This document shows, in pieces, positions 47,844 through 59,427 of a DNA stretch of 64,000 nucleotides. The first letter of the stretch is position 1. Each line of letters opens with the position of its first letter. The DNA is from Carettochelys insculpta. Lineage: Eukaryota > Chordata > Testudines > Carettochelyidae. The stretch covers positions 3,677,837 through 3,741,836 of the forward strand of contig NC_134158.1 of NCBI RefSeq assembly GCF_033958435.1, read 5' to 3'. The notes below the pieces were generated by a model that worked only from the letters and a program-made list of their open reading frames with translations, did no database searches and was not told the origin of the DNA. The position numbers and the translations under genes are program-made.

Positions 47844-48236
47844 TGCGGAAGCCATCTTGTATAGACGCCATTTCACAGCCCTTACTCCCACGTGCACAGG
47901 AGCCGGTCCTTTCCTTGACCTGTTTGGGAACGGCGGGAGGATGAGCTCTATGGAATGCGATAATGGGCTGTTTGGAGTTGGGGCCCCAGCTCCCCGGTAC
48001 CTGTTTCTCTTTGCTGATACCAGTTTCTCTTTGGAAAGTGATTTACGCTGCTCTAACTAACTGCCTCTGACACTGGGCGTTGTTTGCGTGAGGGGATAAA
48101 ATACCAGAGTTCACTGCACCAAGCAGCCTTGCTGGGCCTGGTTTTACTCCTGTCCCGTTTGGCTCATCTGTTGCCTGATTGAGTTCAGTAAAGCTGAACG
48201 TTCTCTACCTACACAGAGACGTCTTGTGCTTTAGCA
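47844..48236 (+). repeat. ERV 5' LTR
   Basis: TGCGGAAGCC to CTTTAGCA, about 393 bp, alignable along its length with 56757-57135. A TATA-like GGATAAAATACC lies near 48093 and an altered polyadenylation hexamer (AGTAAA) near 48187. Confidence 0.9.
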
Positions 48237-48239
48237 ATC

Positions 48240-48257
48240 TGGAGGTTCCACTGAGAT
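48240..48257 (+). other. Primer binding site, tRNA-Thr type
   Basis: TGGAGGTTCCACTGAGAT begins 3 nt after the LTR and fits the 3' end of a vertebrate tRNA-Thr at about 14 of 18 positions, as far as I recall that tRNA. Confidence 0.6.
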
Positions 48258-48745
48258 CCCAACGCACCACTTGCCCGGACGGGGGGGCTGGCACCCGACC
48301 TCCAAGCCTCTGAAGAGCGCTCAATAGAAGGTAAGGGGGATACCTGTTACAGAATCTCCCCGCAGGGGCTTGGGACTGGAGTGCCGGCGGCCGTCAGGGT
48401 AAGGGGGAGCTACGGGTTCCACCTTTGTGGAGCAGCTAACGTTCTGTGTGTGTCTGTCTTTCTCTATTAGGCCTGTGTTGTATGTCTCTGTTCCCAAAGG
48501 GCACGCCGGTGTCTCTCGTGAGGCAGCCATGCGCTGGGGCCTCTGTGTTCAGACACTAAAAGCTGGCGTGGTGCCACTCCTCTCTTTCAACACATGGAAC
48601 TGTGGGAAGCTTTGTTGCCTCCCTCTGTTTCTGTTCTGAAGACTAACCGTTAATGATATCCCTAAGCCCAGGCAGACTTAACTCCCGCCAGGCGTCCTGC
48701 TGGGCTGGAGTGGGTGCCGGGAACACGCCCCCCCCCCCCCCCCCG

Positions 48746-48904
48746 TGAGCCAGGGGGGCTTTCGTCCAGTGCCTCACACTCTGTAACCAGGTGAGCTTCG
48801 GTTCGGTGCCTTGCAGGGAGAGATCTTGTGAGCCAGGTGAAATTCGGTTCACTGCCTTGCACCCTATGAGCCAGGCGAACTTCCATTCGGTACCTCACAG
48901 GGAG
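48746..48904 (+). repeat. Imperfect ~45-bp repeats in ERV leader
   Basis: Variants of GAGCCAGGTGAACTTCGGTT followed by CGGTGCCTCACAGGGAG occur about four times. They sit between the primer site and gag, the region where packaging signals lie in retroviruses; a role is speculative. Confidence 0.55.
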
Positions 48905-48911
48905 AAAATCA

Positions 48912-50533
48912 ATGCTGGGGACAGGTCAGACTCCAGGAATTCCGGTACCCTCTAAGGGCCGTCCAGCTGTTTTTATGTACACTCACATAAATGGGGAAAT
49001 TACTTGCAAGTTTCTAGAAAAAAGGAATTTTTATACCTGGGACAATCCCAAACTGCAGTTCCCTCTATTAGGTACCACTGATAGGGATAAAATTCCCCAT
49101 TTAGGAGGCGCTCTTGAGGGTCATGGAGTGAAAACTCCCGATCAACAATGTTATCTGCCTCGTCATCATGGTATGAAGAAACTTGTAAAAGGCAGAACGA
49201 GTCTCGTTTAAGAAGTTTAAAAGATTCCCGGGAGAAACTTCAGTCAAAAATCAGACAGCTTGAAGGTACAGATGTACAACACAAAACAGCACACACACAG
49301 CCGAGTGCGCCATTTATGGGGCAATTGTATCCTTGCCTTCCAAGCCCTAACTCCCAGGACAATATGATGACATCCTGTGTTCTACCTGGAATCCTCTACC
49401 TTGTCCAAACCCAGGTCCCCAGGCCCAGGAGGATCAAAGGGATTCAGGAGCCTCTGTAGAGAGGGAAGAAAAGGGACCCAGGGTGCACCTCATGACCTAC
49501 CAGCCAGCCGCTGCAGCTACTATTGTCCTCAAGACACCACCTTCAAAGGGACAACCATTAGCAAGATGCATGGGGGGAAACACATAATAGCCCAACCACT
49601 CAAATTTTTCCTTTACGAGAAGTCCCAAACCCCCAAGGAGGGCGCATGCAGGTTTACTAACCCTGGACTAGAACTGAATTACATGCCATGGCTAAAGACT
49701 TTCCCCCAGCAGAAGACGACCCAGTGAAGTTTCAATCAGGACTAGTGCTAGTGATCCGCTCTTATGACCCAAATTGGCAGGACCTCGATCAGCTTTTAAG
49801 GGTGATCTTGCCTGATAAGCATAAAAAGATCATAAGGAAAGCAGAGGGGCCAGCTGAGCCCATCCAAGGAGTGCCAGGGGCAGGAACTCATGATACTGAG
49901 CTTACACAAGCTAGAAACAGGCTGCTTGACAGTGTCCTTACAGTTTTTCCCAAGCGACCAGATTGGGTTAAAATTAATCTCTGCGAGCAGGAAGATAAGG
50001 GAACACCAGGTGCCTATTTGGAAAGGCTGACAAAGGTATCTGAGAGTCACTCTGGCAATGACAATCCGGCTGCGACTGCTCAACAGGCGCTGGGTGCCGC
50101 CTTTGTGAATGGATTAAACCCAGCTGTACAGAGACAGCTGAAAGGAATGACTGGGGGCTGGGAAACTAAACCTTTAGCAGACCTCTTAACAGTGGCAAAC
50201 CATTGCAGCCAGCGCTTAAAGGCTAAACAGGTTAAAGAACCTAAATGTGTGGGCTTACAACCAATGCCCTCTGAATTAGGCAGGGGTCGGGGCCGCTGTA
50301 CAGAGCGACATCTGCGGGGCACCTATGGGACAGCAAGATGGACCCCACCTTGGTTTGCAGCTACAGCTGGCAGAGGCAGCCCAGTTACACCAGTGGGTGC
50401 AACTGTTTGCCACTATTGCAAACAGCCTGGACACTGGGAAAGTCAGCGCCCACGTCACCCCAGGCCGACAGTCCCTGCAGTTCACAGCGCTGCACAGGCT
50501 CAGTTTAACTTAGTGGACTTTGAGAGCGAATAG
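48912..50533 (+). pseudogene. gag: ERV gag remnant
   Basis: The frame breaks repeatedly between 48912 and 49720, covering the presumed matrix and a Lys/Arg-rich coiled segment. From 49688 an unbroken frame carries the capsid region (NWQDLDQLLRVILPDKHKK) and a nucleocapsid knuckle CHYCKQPGHW in which the last Cys is replaced by Arg. It ends in TAG at 50531-50533. Gag forms the particle core; this copy cannot make an intact one. Confidence 0.85.
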
Positions 50534-50880
50534 GGGAGCCTGGAGGAGGATTGCAGCTTCTCTCTCTCATCTCCCCGTATTCCCCTGAACCCAGCTGGCG
50601 CTCTGACCTGCCAGGCTGCTGGACAAAACACCCAGGTTTTAGTAGACACGGGGGCCCGCAGGTCCAGCCTCCAAGTGTCGTCTTTCCCTGTTCCCCTTTC
50701 TGGCCAGGCGGTTAACGCCGTCGGCATTTCTGATCAAGTCGTACCTCACCCTGTCTCTGAACCCGTCTCCCCTGTACTGGGCCCGTTTCAGAGCAGGGCT
50801 CTTTCCTTCTCCGTCCTGCTCCCCCGGAAATCTATTCGGAAGGGATCTCCGGTGCGGGTCGCGCTGCACCATTTTCTGTG
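50534..50880 (+). pseudogene. pro: ERV protease remnant
   Basis: In the same frame as gag, directly after the TAG: the reading continues GSLEEDCS and reaches the aspartic protease active site VLVDTGA near 50635-50655. This arrangement is that of gammaretroviruses, where pro-pol is made by stop-codon readthrough. The frame is lost before the reverse transcriptase. Confidence 0.75.
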
Positions 50881-52428
50881 CTCCAGATGGGGTTTATCAC
50901 GAAGTTCCTGCACAGCCAGGAGAGGAGGTGGAAGACCCCCTGCGGGATCCCACCGCCTCCCTCGTGCCTTCTATTCCCCAGCCAGATGCTGATCTTTTGG
51001 CCCAGGCACCCAACTGCTTGTGGGCCACCGCCCCAAACGAGGTGGGCAGAATATCAGCAGATCCCCTGTACATTTCGGTTAACCCTACCGAGCCCTTGCC
51101 CCGTTCCTCAGTACCCGCTGAATCCTGCGGCTGGGGCAGGGATTCAACCTGTCATTTCTGACCTCCTGGCCCAGGGGATTCTCACCCCCTGCTCAAGTCC
51201 TTGCAACACCCCCATACTGCCCTTAAAGAAACCGCGGAGGGACACCTGCCTTTGAGCGATCAGCTCCCTTGTTATCTCTCAATTGCCTATTACTCCCGAC
51301 CCAGCCACAATTCTTTCCCCTAGTCCACCAGATTCCACCCACTTGACTGTGTTGCCCTCTCCTCTGCCTTCTCCAGTGTTCCGCTCCATCCCGACTGCCA
51401 ATGCCTGGCAGCTTTTACTTATAAAGGGCAGCGATACTGCTGGACTCTTCTGCCACAAGGGTTGAGCGATTCTCCCACCTATTTTTCACAGATCCTGCAG
51501 AGGGACCTTGCTGAGATCACTTTCCCCTCTGGCTCTGCTCTCATTCAGTGTGGAGATGATTTGCTTCTGTGCAGCCCGTCCCTCGAGGCAGGCAGAGCAG
51601 ACTCGCTTCCACTTCTCGTTGCCCCAGCCAAAAAATGGCACAAGGTGTCTAACTCGTTTAGCCAAAAGTCAGGTATTTGGGGCAGGATCTCTCAGCAGGC
51701 AGCCGTCAGCTCTCTGATGACAGAATCCAGGCAATCCCTTCTGTCCCTAGACCTACTACCCCTTTGCAAATCCCTTCTTTCTTAGGCATGGCTGCTATTG
51801 TAGGCAATGGATGCCTCACTTTTCTCAACTCACCAAACCGCTCAAGGAGCTTACTCGAAATGCCACCCCCACTCCCATTCCTTGGGGCCCCCAGCAAGGC
51901 ACTGCTTTCGCCTCCTTGAAACAAGCATTAGCGTCTGCTCCTGCTTTGGGTTTACCTGACTATTCCCGGCCTTTCACTTTGTTCTGTCATGCAAAGGAAG
52001 GATGTGCTGTGGGTGTGCTGGTTCAGAGCCATGGTGAGAAATGCCGCCCTCTTGCTGATCACGGTACCTATCTTGATTCTGTGGCTGCTTCTTTCTCTCC
52101 TCGCCTTTGTGCAGTTGCAGCTGCAGCACGAATTTTAGAGCCAGCACAGCCTTTGGTTTTACAATGTCACTTAACGTTGGCTGTTCCTCAGTCAGTGTCT
52201 GCGTTGCTCCTGAAAGGAAAAACTCAGCACCGTTCCAATGCTCGTCCTGTTAAATATGAACGGCTCCTTTTTGCCTCTCCTAACGTTTCAGGGGTTCGTT
52301 GTGCTTCTTCAAATCCCCCTACATGGCTCCCTGCACCCCTCGAGGGGGATCCACGTGATTGCTTGAAAGTTGTTCAGGCTGTCACTGCTCCTCCACCTGA
52401 TCTCTCTGGAACCCCCTGGGACAATCCT
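50881..52428 (+). pseudogene. pol: ERV reverse transcriptase remnant
   Basis: N-terminal RT sequence (QPVISDLLAQGILTPC, then NTPILPLKK) is read at about 51140-51232. After several frame changes the region LLPQGLSDSPTYFSQILQ appears at about 51440-51500, with the catalytic box reading CGDD where YVDD is expected. A long clean frame from 51811 carries the thumb/connection region (FSQLTKPLKELT, LGLPDYSRPFTLFCHAKEG). Confidence 0.85.
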
Positions 52429-52850
52429 GACTTTATACTGTATACAGATGGTTCTTGCGTTTATAATCCTTCTGGTACCTCAGTAGCAGGCTCTGCACTT
52501 TGTACTGTTTATGATGTTGTGGAATCTGCTCCTCTGCCTTCTGTCTCCTCTGCACAGGTGGCAGAGCTCGTAGCTCTCCCTCGCGCCTGTCGTATCGCAG
52601 CAGGGGTTTCTGCCGCTGTCTGTACTGACTCCCGGTGCGCTTTTGGTGGAGTTCGTGATTTGGGCAGGCGATGGAAACAGCGAGGTTTTCTCACCTCCTC
52701 TGGACACGCTATAAAGAAAGGCCCTTATGTCGCTGCTCTCCTAGATGCTGTACTTTTACCGTCTGCTCTGGCTGTTGTTAACTGCACAGCTCATTCTGCT
52801 TCCTCTGATGAAGCTGCAATAGGGAATGATACAGCCGCTCGGGCTGCCAG
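52429..52850 (+). pseudogene. pol: ERV RNase H domain
   Basis: Continuous with the preceding frame: DFILYTDGSCVYNPSG, an AELVAL helix, VCTDSRCAFGG, and a later NDTAARAARA segment, the D-E-D pattern of retroviral RNase H of the MLV type. The domain looks unbroken. Confidence 0.8.
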
Positions 52851-53039
52851 GGCAGCTGCCCTATGTCCTCCTCAGGCTGAAGCATTGTACCCCTCCCTTC
52901 CGATGCCATCTCCCGCGCCCTCCCTGTCGGAACCGGCCCTCCTGCAAGACCAAGCCCCTGAATCGGGAAAGCGGGAGTGGAGATTGGCAGGGTGCACCTC
53001 GCACCCAGACCATTTGTGGCGCAGCTTTGACGGCCGCAT

Positions 53040-54400
53040 TGTTGCCCCAGTGGTCCTGTTACCTCACCTGGCTTCCGTGCTCCATGGGCTGTCGCACGTT
53101 AGCAAAGGGGGGATGGTCGCAACTCTAAAGCTGTGTCTACACGTGCACGCTACTTCGAAGTAGCGGCACTAACTTCGAAATAGCGCCTGTCGCGGCTACA
53201 CGCGTTGGGCGCTATTTCGAAGTTAACTTCGACGTTAGGCGGCGAGACATCGAAGTCGCTAACCTCATGAGGGGATCGGAATAGCGCCCTACTTCGACGT
53301 TCAACGTCGAAGTAGGGACCGTGTAGATGATCCGCGTCCCGCAACGTCGAAATTGTGGGGTCCTCCATGGCAGCCATCAGCTGGGGGGTTGAGAGACGCT
53401 GTCTCTCCATCCCGTGCGGGGCTCTATGGTCACCGTGTGCAGCAGCCCTTAGCCCAGGGCTTCTGGCTGCTGCTGCTGCAGCGGGGGATTCATGCTGCAT
53501 GCACAGGGTCTGCAACTCGTTGTCGGCTCTGTGTATCTTGTGCTGTTTAGTGCAAGTGTGTCTGGGAGGGGCCCTTTAAGGGAGCGGCTGGCTGTTGAGT
53601 CCGCCCTGTGACCCTGTCTGCAGCTGTGCCTGGCACCCTTATTTCGATGTGTGCTACTGTGGCGTGTAGACGTTCCCTCGCTGCGCCTATTTCGATGTGG
53701 TGCTGCGCAACGTCGATGTTGAACATCGACGTTGCCAGCCCTGGAGAACGTGTAGACGTTATTCATCGAAATAGCCTATTTCGATGTCGCCACATCGAAA
53801 TAGGCTACTTCGATGTAGGCTTCACGTGTAGACGTAGCCAAACAGAAAACTGGTTTGCTCCCAAATTCTCCCAAGTAGCCCAAGAGTCCGGTCTGGCTTT
53901 CCCTGTCGGCCAAGCCCACAACGTGGGCAAACCTGTACAGACAGTTCCAGCACCCAGACCCCCGCCTTTGGGGCCGTTCCTGAATTTGCAGATGGACTTC
54001 ATTCAATTGCCTCAATGTAAATCCTTTGAATATGTGCTGGTTATTGTTTGTTTGTTCTCAGGGTGGGGAGAAGCCGATCCATGCAGGATATCTGATGCCA
54101 TCACAGTGGCTAAAAATCTTCTAAATCACTTCATCCCATCCAGGGGAACACCCCTTGTGATCTCCAGTGATGGCGGTACTCACTTCACTGGGCAAGTCAT
54201 TCAGAAGGTGGCAAAGTACCGCTCCATCCGACAGGCGCTACCCTGTCTGCCACACCCGGAGAGCGCGGGAGCAGTGGAAAGACAAAATGGGATTGTAAAG
54301 AATAAACTTGCCAAAATATGTGAGGACTCTGGTTTAACTTGGGTAGAAGCTTCTCCCAATTGCCCTAATGAATATGAGAGCCACTCCTAACCAAAAAACT
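53040..54400 (+). pseudogene. pol: ERV integrase remnant split by a MITE
   Basis: The HHCC region begins with LASVLHGLSHVSKGGMVATL and is cut at 53129. After the insertion the frame resumes at 53843. The catalytic core keeps Asp (LQMDFIQLPQ), Asp (VISSDGGTHFTG) and Glu (AGAVERQNGI). Frame is lost near 54360. The C-terminal domain follows at 54541-54893 in other frames, ending in LRYQLRPRQ. Confidence 0.85.
53130..53839 (+). mobile_element. 710-bp MITE inserted in ERV integrase
   Basis: Termini GCTGTGTCTACACGTG and CACGTGTAGACGTAGCC are inverted repeats. The trinucleotide AAA flanks both sides (53127-53129 and 53840-53842). The interior is rich in short palindromes around TTCGAAGT and CATCGAAATAG. 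No transposase frame is present. A 3-bp target duplication would fit a PIF/Harbinger-type element; the superfamily is not proven. Confidence 0.75.
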
Positions 54401-54540
54401 GGACTTAGTCCAAATGAGATTGTGTGTGGTCGGCCTATGAGACAGCTGAGCAGCCCAGAGATTGACCAGGCTGACATCACACTTGTCAAAGGAAGCACAG
54501 TTAAGTAGTGGCAGGAACTGATGAGGTGTGTGCAGTCCTG

Positions 54541-54893
54541 TCATTCACAGGTCAAGGACACTTTCCTGGAGGCCCCGACTGAGCCATGCCGTAAACTGCA
54601 ACCAGGAGATTGGGTCTGTGTAAAGGTCCACCAGCGAAAGACTGCCCTGGAACCCAGGTGGAAGGGCCCCACCAAGTCCTTTTGACCACCCATACTGCTG
54701 TGAAGTGCAAGGTACTGCCCACCTGGATCCACACCTCCCACTGCAAACCAGTTCTAGCTCCTGCAGAGGTTAGTCCTGAAGAGGAGCACCACAGACCTGG
54801 TACCAGCCATCCAGGTCCAGAAGCAGACGAACCTGAGGGACCAAGACTACGGTATCAACTACGACCCAGGCAACCTGCCACAGACAGGTGAAG
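54541..54893 (+). pseudogene. pol: ERV pol C-terminal remnant
   Basis: Read in two frames: first KDTFLEAPTEPCRKLQPGDW with KTALEPRW, then after a shift near 54690 HCKPVLAPAEVSPEE and GPRLRYQLRPRQPATDR. The LQPGDWV and PRWKGP segments are typical for the end of gamma-type integrase. 54894-55130 holds the start of env in no clear frame. Confidence 0.7.
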
Positions 54894-55130
54894 AAAGCTA
54901 CCAAGTCCTGAAGAACAGCCAAATGGGGCTGGCCAAACAAATCCTGCTGAACTGATGTTTAGTTTGTTTTTAATACCTAGTAGCTGTAGCCGATATGGCT
55001 TAAATATGGTTCATTAAAAGCATAAAACAAGTTTCCCTAGAGTTTAATACGTGAGATGGTTGAATATGTGCTCATAGTCCTGTACATTCAGAAGGAGGGG
55101 TCCCAATGATTCCAGCCCTACTAAATAAGT

Positions 55131-56713
55131 CAGATGAATGGCACATGGTTTGATGAATTGGGTCAGAATGGCACACGGTATGATAAAGAGTTTAATGGCC
55201 AAGGGCATGTCTACCTGGCCATAACCTCAGTTGGAGAACACTGCTGGACATGCAATGGCACAGGAGCCCACAGAATCACAGAGCTGGAAGGGACCTCAGG
55301 AGGTCATCTAGTCCAGCCCCTCTTTCAAGCAGGATCAACCCCACTAAGTCATCCCAGCCAGGACCTTGTCCAGCCGGGACTTAAAAACCTCAAGGGATGG
55401 AGAATCTACTACCTGTCTGGGCAACACATTCCAATGCTTCACCACCCGCCTGGTGAAGTAGTTTTTCCCAATATCTAACCTACACCTCTCCCTCTTCACC
55501 TTCAGACCATTACTCCTTGTTCTGCCATCTGACACCACTGAGAACAGTTTCTCACCCTCCTCTTTAGAGCTCCCCTTCAGGAAGCTGAAGGCTGCTTTTA
55601 AATCACTTCTAAGTCTTCCCTTCTGTAAACTGAACAAGCCCAAATCCCTCAGCCTCTCCTCATAGGTCTTCTGCTTCAGCCCCTCAATCCTTTTTGTTGC
55701 CCTTCGCTGAACCTGCTCCAGCAAATCCACATCCTTTTTATACTGGGGGACACAAAACTGAACACAATATTCCAGATGTGGCCTCACCAGTGCCAAATAA
55801 AGAGGCTTAGATTACTTAGAGATTTAGATTACTTCTCTAAATCTCAGAGTGGGGAAAAGCAAGTGTGAGATAAGCATTGTCCAAAATGGGGTTTGGTATA
55901 AAATTAACACCTGGGAAAAAAATAAAGGCATCTTTGGGTACTACATGCAGTGGATGATGAAACCGCAATGCGATGAAGCCTTAACAGCTAAGGTCAGCCA
56001 TTATTTCATATGTGGCTGAAGAGCATATAAACTCTGTCTATAAACTGGAGTGGAACCTGCTATACTGGGGCAGCCTTCCCAGCCATTTGGGTAGCAGACC
56101 ATCTTCCCGTTGGAAGGGTCTGAAACTACCGAGAGAGAACAAGTGAAACGTACTGCGGAGTCACGACCCCAGGTTTGGGTGTCGCCTTTGCACTGATGGA
56201 AATCTGGAGGAAGCTTTCAAGAAAGTAGCCAATGCTACAACCAAAGCCCTCCCAGCCATTGATAAGGAATTAGGAGAAGTTAGGCAAATGTTCCTCCAAA
56301 ACCGAATGGCCCAAGATTACATCCTAGGGAGTAAGGGCGGGGTTTGTGCCGTGGTGGGAAAGGAATGCTGTGTGTATATTACAGACACTGGCAATAAAGT
56401 AGAGGAAGATGCCTCAGAAATTGAAAAGGCTGTGATGAGCCTGAAGCAGGAGGAAAGTTGGTCCCTCGGGCTGGTTGGGAGGTTGGATTGGACATGTGGG
56501 AACTTAATTTTGCAAGGAATAGCATTAGTATTAGCAATAATCCTTTGTGCTTATTTCTGTTTCTTGCTGATCAAATGCTGTATTTTCTGTTCTCTAAAAG
56601 GAGCCAAACAGGCTCTTACAAGCAGGGGAGTGGACCTAATGATTTTAAGGCATGATGAGCAAAGGAAAGAACAAGAGGTGTATGTAAATACTTTAATGAA
56701 CATGTATCTATGA
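55131..56713 (+). pseudogene. env: ERV env remnant with gamma-type transmembrane part
   Basis: The surface-subunit remnant (NGTWFDELGQNGTRYD, with N-glycosylation motifs) is at 55134-55265 and resumes at 55809 after a CR1 fragment. From 56288 a 141-residue frame encodes the transmembrane subunit: LQNRMAQDYILGSKGGVCAV, a CX6CC motif (GVCAVVGKECC), a hydrophobic anchor near 56512-56590 and a short cytoplasmic tail. No open surface subunit or signal peptide survives. Confidence 0.8.
55271..55805 (-). mobile_element. CR1 LINE 3' fragment inside env
   Basis: A 150-codon minus-strand frame (ALVRPHLEYCVQF, YEERLRDLGLFSLQKGRLRS, VVKHWNVLPRQVVDSPSLE) is the C terminus of CR1 ORF2. The 3' end is marked by the typical GATTCTGTG at 55271. 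It is 5'-truncated at about 55805. Confidence 0.85.
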
Positions 56714-56756
56714 AATGGTTTCTGAGTTAGCCTTTTTAAAGCTAAAAGGAGAGAGT

Positions 56757-57135
56757 TGTGGAAACCATCTTGTATAGAAGCCATTTCACATCCCTTACTT
56801 CTGCATGCACAGAAGAGCCTGTACTTTCCTTGACCTGTTTGGGAATGGCGGGGGGCTCTATGGAATGCGTTAACGGACTGTTTGGAGTCAAGACTCCAGC
56901 TCCCCGGTACCTGCTTCTCTTTGCTGATAACGGTTTCTCTTTGAGAAGTGATTTAAATTGCCTCTGACACTGGGCTTTGTTTGTGTAAGGGTATAAAATA
57001 CAAGCGTGAGCTGCATCAAGCAGCCTTGCTGGACTTGGTTTTACTAGTGTCCAGTTTGGCTCATCTGTTGCCTTATTGAATTCAATAAAGCTGAATGTGA
57101 GCCACCGAAACACAGAGAAGTCTTGTACTTCAACA
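56757..57135 (+). repeat. ERV 3' LTR
   Basis: TGTGGAAACC to CTTCAACA, 379 bp. TATA box GTATAAAATA at 56991 and AATAAA at 57084 are intact here, unlike in the 5' LTR. Confidence 0.9.
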
Positions 57136-58433
57136 GGCTCCTCAAGGAAGTCATTTTGAGGCACTTGGAGGAGGGGAGAGTGATCAGGAATAGTCAGCAT
57201 GGATTCATGAAGGGCAAGTCATGCCTGACCAATCTGATTAGTTTCTACGATGAGAAAACTGGCTCTGTGGATAGGGGAAAATCAATGGATGTGATTTATC
57301 TTGACTTTAGCAAAGCTTTTGATATGGGCTTCCTCAATATTCTTCTCAGCAAGTTGAGGAGTGTGGATTGGATAAATGGATGGTAAGATGGATAGAAAGC
57401 TGGCTAGAAGGTCGGGTCCAGCAGGTAGTGATCAACGGCTTGATGTCAGGATGGCGGTCGGTTTCAAGTGGAGTTCCCCAAGGTTCGGTTCTGGGTCTGT
57501 TCTGTTCAACATATTTATCAATGACCTGGATGAGGGGTTGGACTGCACCCTCAGCAAATTTGTGGATGACACTAAGCTAGGGGGAGAGGTAGATAGGCTG
57601 GAGGGTAGGGACAGGGTCCACAGTGACTCAGATAAACTGGAAGACTGGGCCACAAGAAATCTGATGAGGTTCAATAAGGACAAGTGCAGAGTCCTGCACT
57701 TGGGCTGGAAGAATCCCAAGCATTGTTACAGGCTGGGGTCAGACTGGCTAAGTAGTAGCTCTGCAGAAAAGGACCGGGGAGTTGTTGTGGATGAGAAGCT
57801 GGACGTGAGTCAGCACTGTGCTGCTGTAGCCAAGAAGGCGAATGGCATCAAGAGGAGCGTTGCCAGTGGATCCAGAGAAGTGATTATTCCTCTTTATTTG
57901 GCTTTGGTGAGGCCACATCTGCAGTACTGTGTCCTGTTCTGGGCCCCAAAATATAGGAAGGATGTGGACACACTGGAGAGAGTCCAGCAAAGGGTGACCA
58001 AAATAATTCGGGGGCTGGAGCGTATGACCTGTGAAGAAAGGTTGAGGGAGTTGGGTCTGTTTAGTCCGCAGAAGAGAAGACGAAGTGGGGACTTGATAAC
58101 AGCCTTCAACTTACTGAAGGGAGGCTGAAAAGAGGCTGGAGAGAGGCTGTTCCCCGTGGTCACCGATTGCAGAACACGGATCAATGGTCTTAAGTCGTGG
58201 TTGGGAAGGTCCAGGTTGAACATCAGGAAAAACTTTTTCACTTGGAGGGTGCTGAAGCATTGGAATCATCTACGCAGGGAAGTAGTGGAGTCGCCACCCC
58301 TGGAGGTGTTTGAGTCTCGGCTCAACAGAGCCCTGGCTGGGCTGATCTGATGGGTTTGGTCCTGCCTTGGGCAGGGGGCTGGACTTGTTGTCTTTTTAGG
58401 TCTCTTCCAGCTCTACTGTTCTTTGATTCTATG
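57136..58433 (+). mobile_element. CR1 LINE, 5'-truncated
   Basis: Begins inside the RT (SQHGFMKGKSCLTNLISFYD, VIYLDFSKAFD) and continues through [18 protein letters not shown], the C-terminal [20 protein letters not shown] and HWNHLRREVVESPPLEVF blocks to a terminal TTGATTCTATGA at 58422-58433. The RT box reads FVDD, usual for CR1. Frameshifts near 57450 and 58128 break it. The left end abuts the ERV LTR without a gap. Confidence 0.9.
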
Positions 58434-59062
58434 ACCACACAGAAAACAGACAACCACCACACAAGAAAGGGGTTGGCTGGGGATGCACCCTCACCCCTAC
58501 CCAGGCCTGTCCCAGCCATGAGCATCCCACCTCCACGTGCCCTTGGGGACAGCTGCAGCTGCCTCCCCCCTAAGTTCATACAGGGACATGGCTGGCTGTT
58601 CCCCTCCATCAGGGAGTGAGGAGAAAGTGCACATTTGCTGCATTCCTCTCTGGCTGGGCAGTGCAGCGGACCGATGACCCTGGCACTGCCCCAGGTGGGG
58701 GACATACACCGGTCCCCTGGGTGTTCCTGCTGGAGCTGCAGCAGCCAAGTAGAGATGGATCTCATTTGGGCCCAAAGCTGCTGCGGTGACAGTGGGCTAG
58801 GACCATGGTCTCTCTCCAGAGTCCCCATGCACTGACCCTCTCCTCTCCAGACACACCTGGAGCAACAACTCAAGTGAAGCATTTTCAATTTATTTAATAA
58901 AAAAAAAAGACACCAAAAATTAATCAAGTTGAGGTTCTGAACAAATACCAGTGTGTCTAGTTCTTTTATAAAGGAGCATGGGTTAATGTAGGAAGGAGTA
59001 GACTTTATTTTAGTTCCTTGAATGGCTCCATAACATCACACCCTTGAGGAATGAAAAGCAGT

Positions 59063-59427
59063 GGCCGTGTCTACACTAGCCCCAAACTAATGAAGCGGTG
59101 AAATGCATATTCAGTGCTTCATTAGCATTCAAGCGGCCGCGGCATTTGAAATTGACGCGCTTCGCCGCCGCCCGGCTTGTCCCGACGGGGCTCCTTTTTC
59201 AAAGGACCCCACCTACTTCAAAGGGGACTCTGAAGTAGGAGAGGTCCTTTCAAAAAGGAGCCCCGTCGGGACAAGCCGCACGGCAGCGAGGCATGTCGAT
59301 TTCAAAGTGCTGCGGCTGCTCGAATGCTAATGAAGCTCTGAATATGCATGTCAGTGCTTCATTAGTAAACTTCAAAATGGCCATTTCCGTGGCCATTTCG
59401 ACGTGTGGGGCTAGTGTAGACATAGCC
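59063..59427 (+). mobile_element. 365-bp foldback MITE in arm 2
   Basis: Termini GGCCGTGTCTACACTAGCCC and GGGCTAGTGTAGACATAGCC are inverted repeats, and the interior is a long imperfect palindrome centred near 59222. AGT flanks both sides (59060-59062 and 59428-59430). Arm 1 lacks it at 40693-40695. No coding capacity. Confidence 0.85.

Larger units (their letters stand above)
47844..57135 (+). mobile_element. Degenerate class I (gamma-type) endogenous retrovirus
   Basis: LTR, tRNA-Thr-type primer site, leader, gag, pro, pol, env and second LTR lie in canonical order. Gamma-like traits are an in-frame UAG between gag and pro, a single CCHC knuckle, an MLV-like RNase H, and a CX6CC motif in the envelope transmembrane part. 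Many frameshifts, altered catalytic residues and two later insertions (53130-53839 and 55271-55805) show it is an old dead copy. The two LTRs differ at many positions, also consistent with age. Confidence 0.9.
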
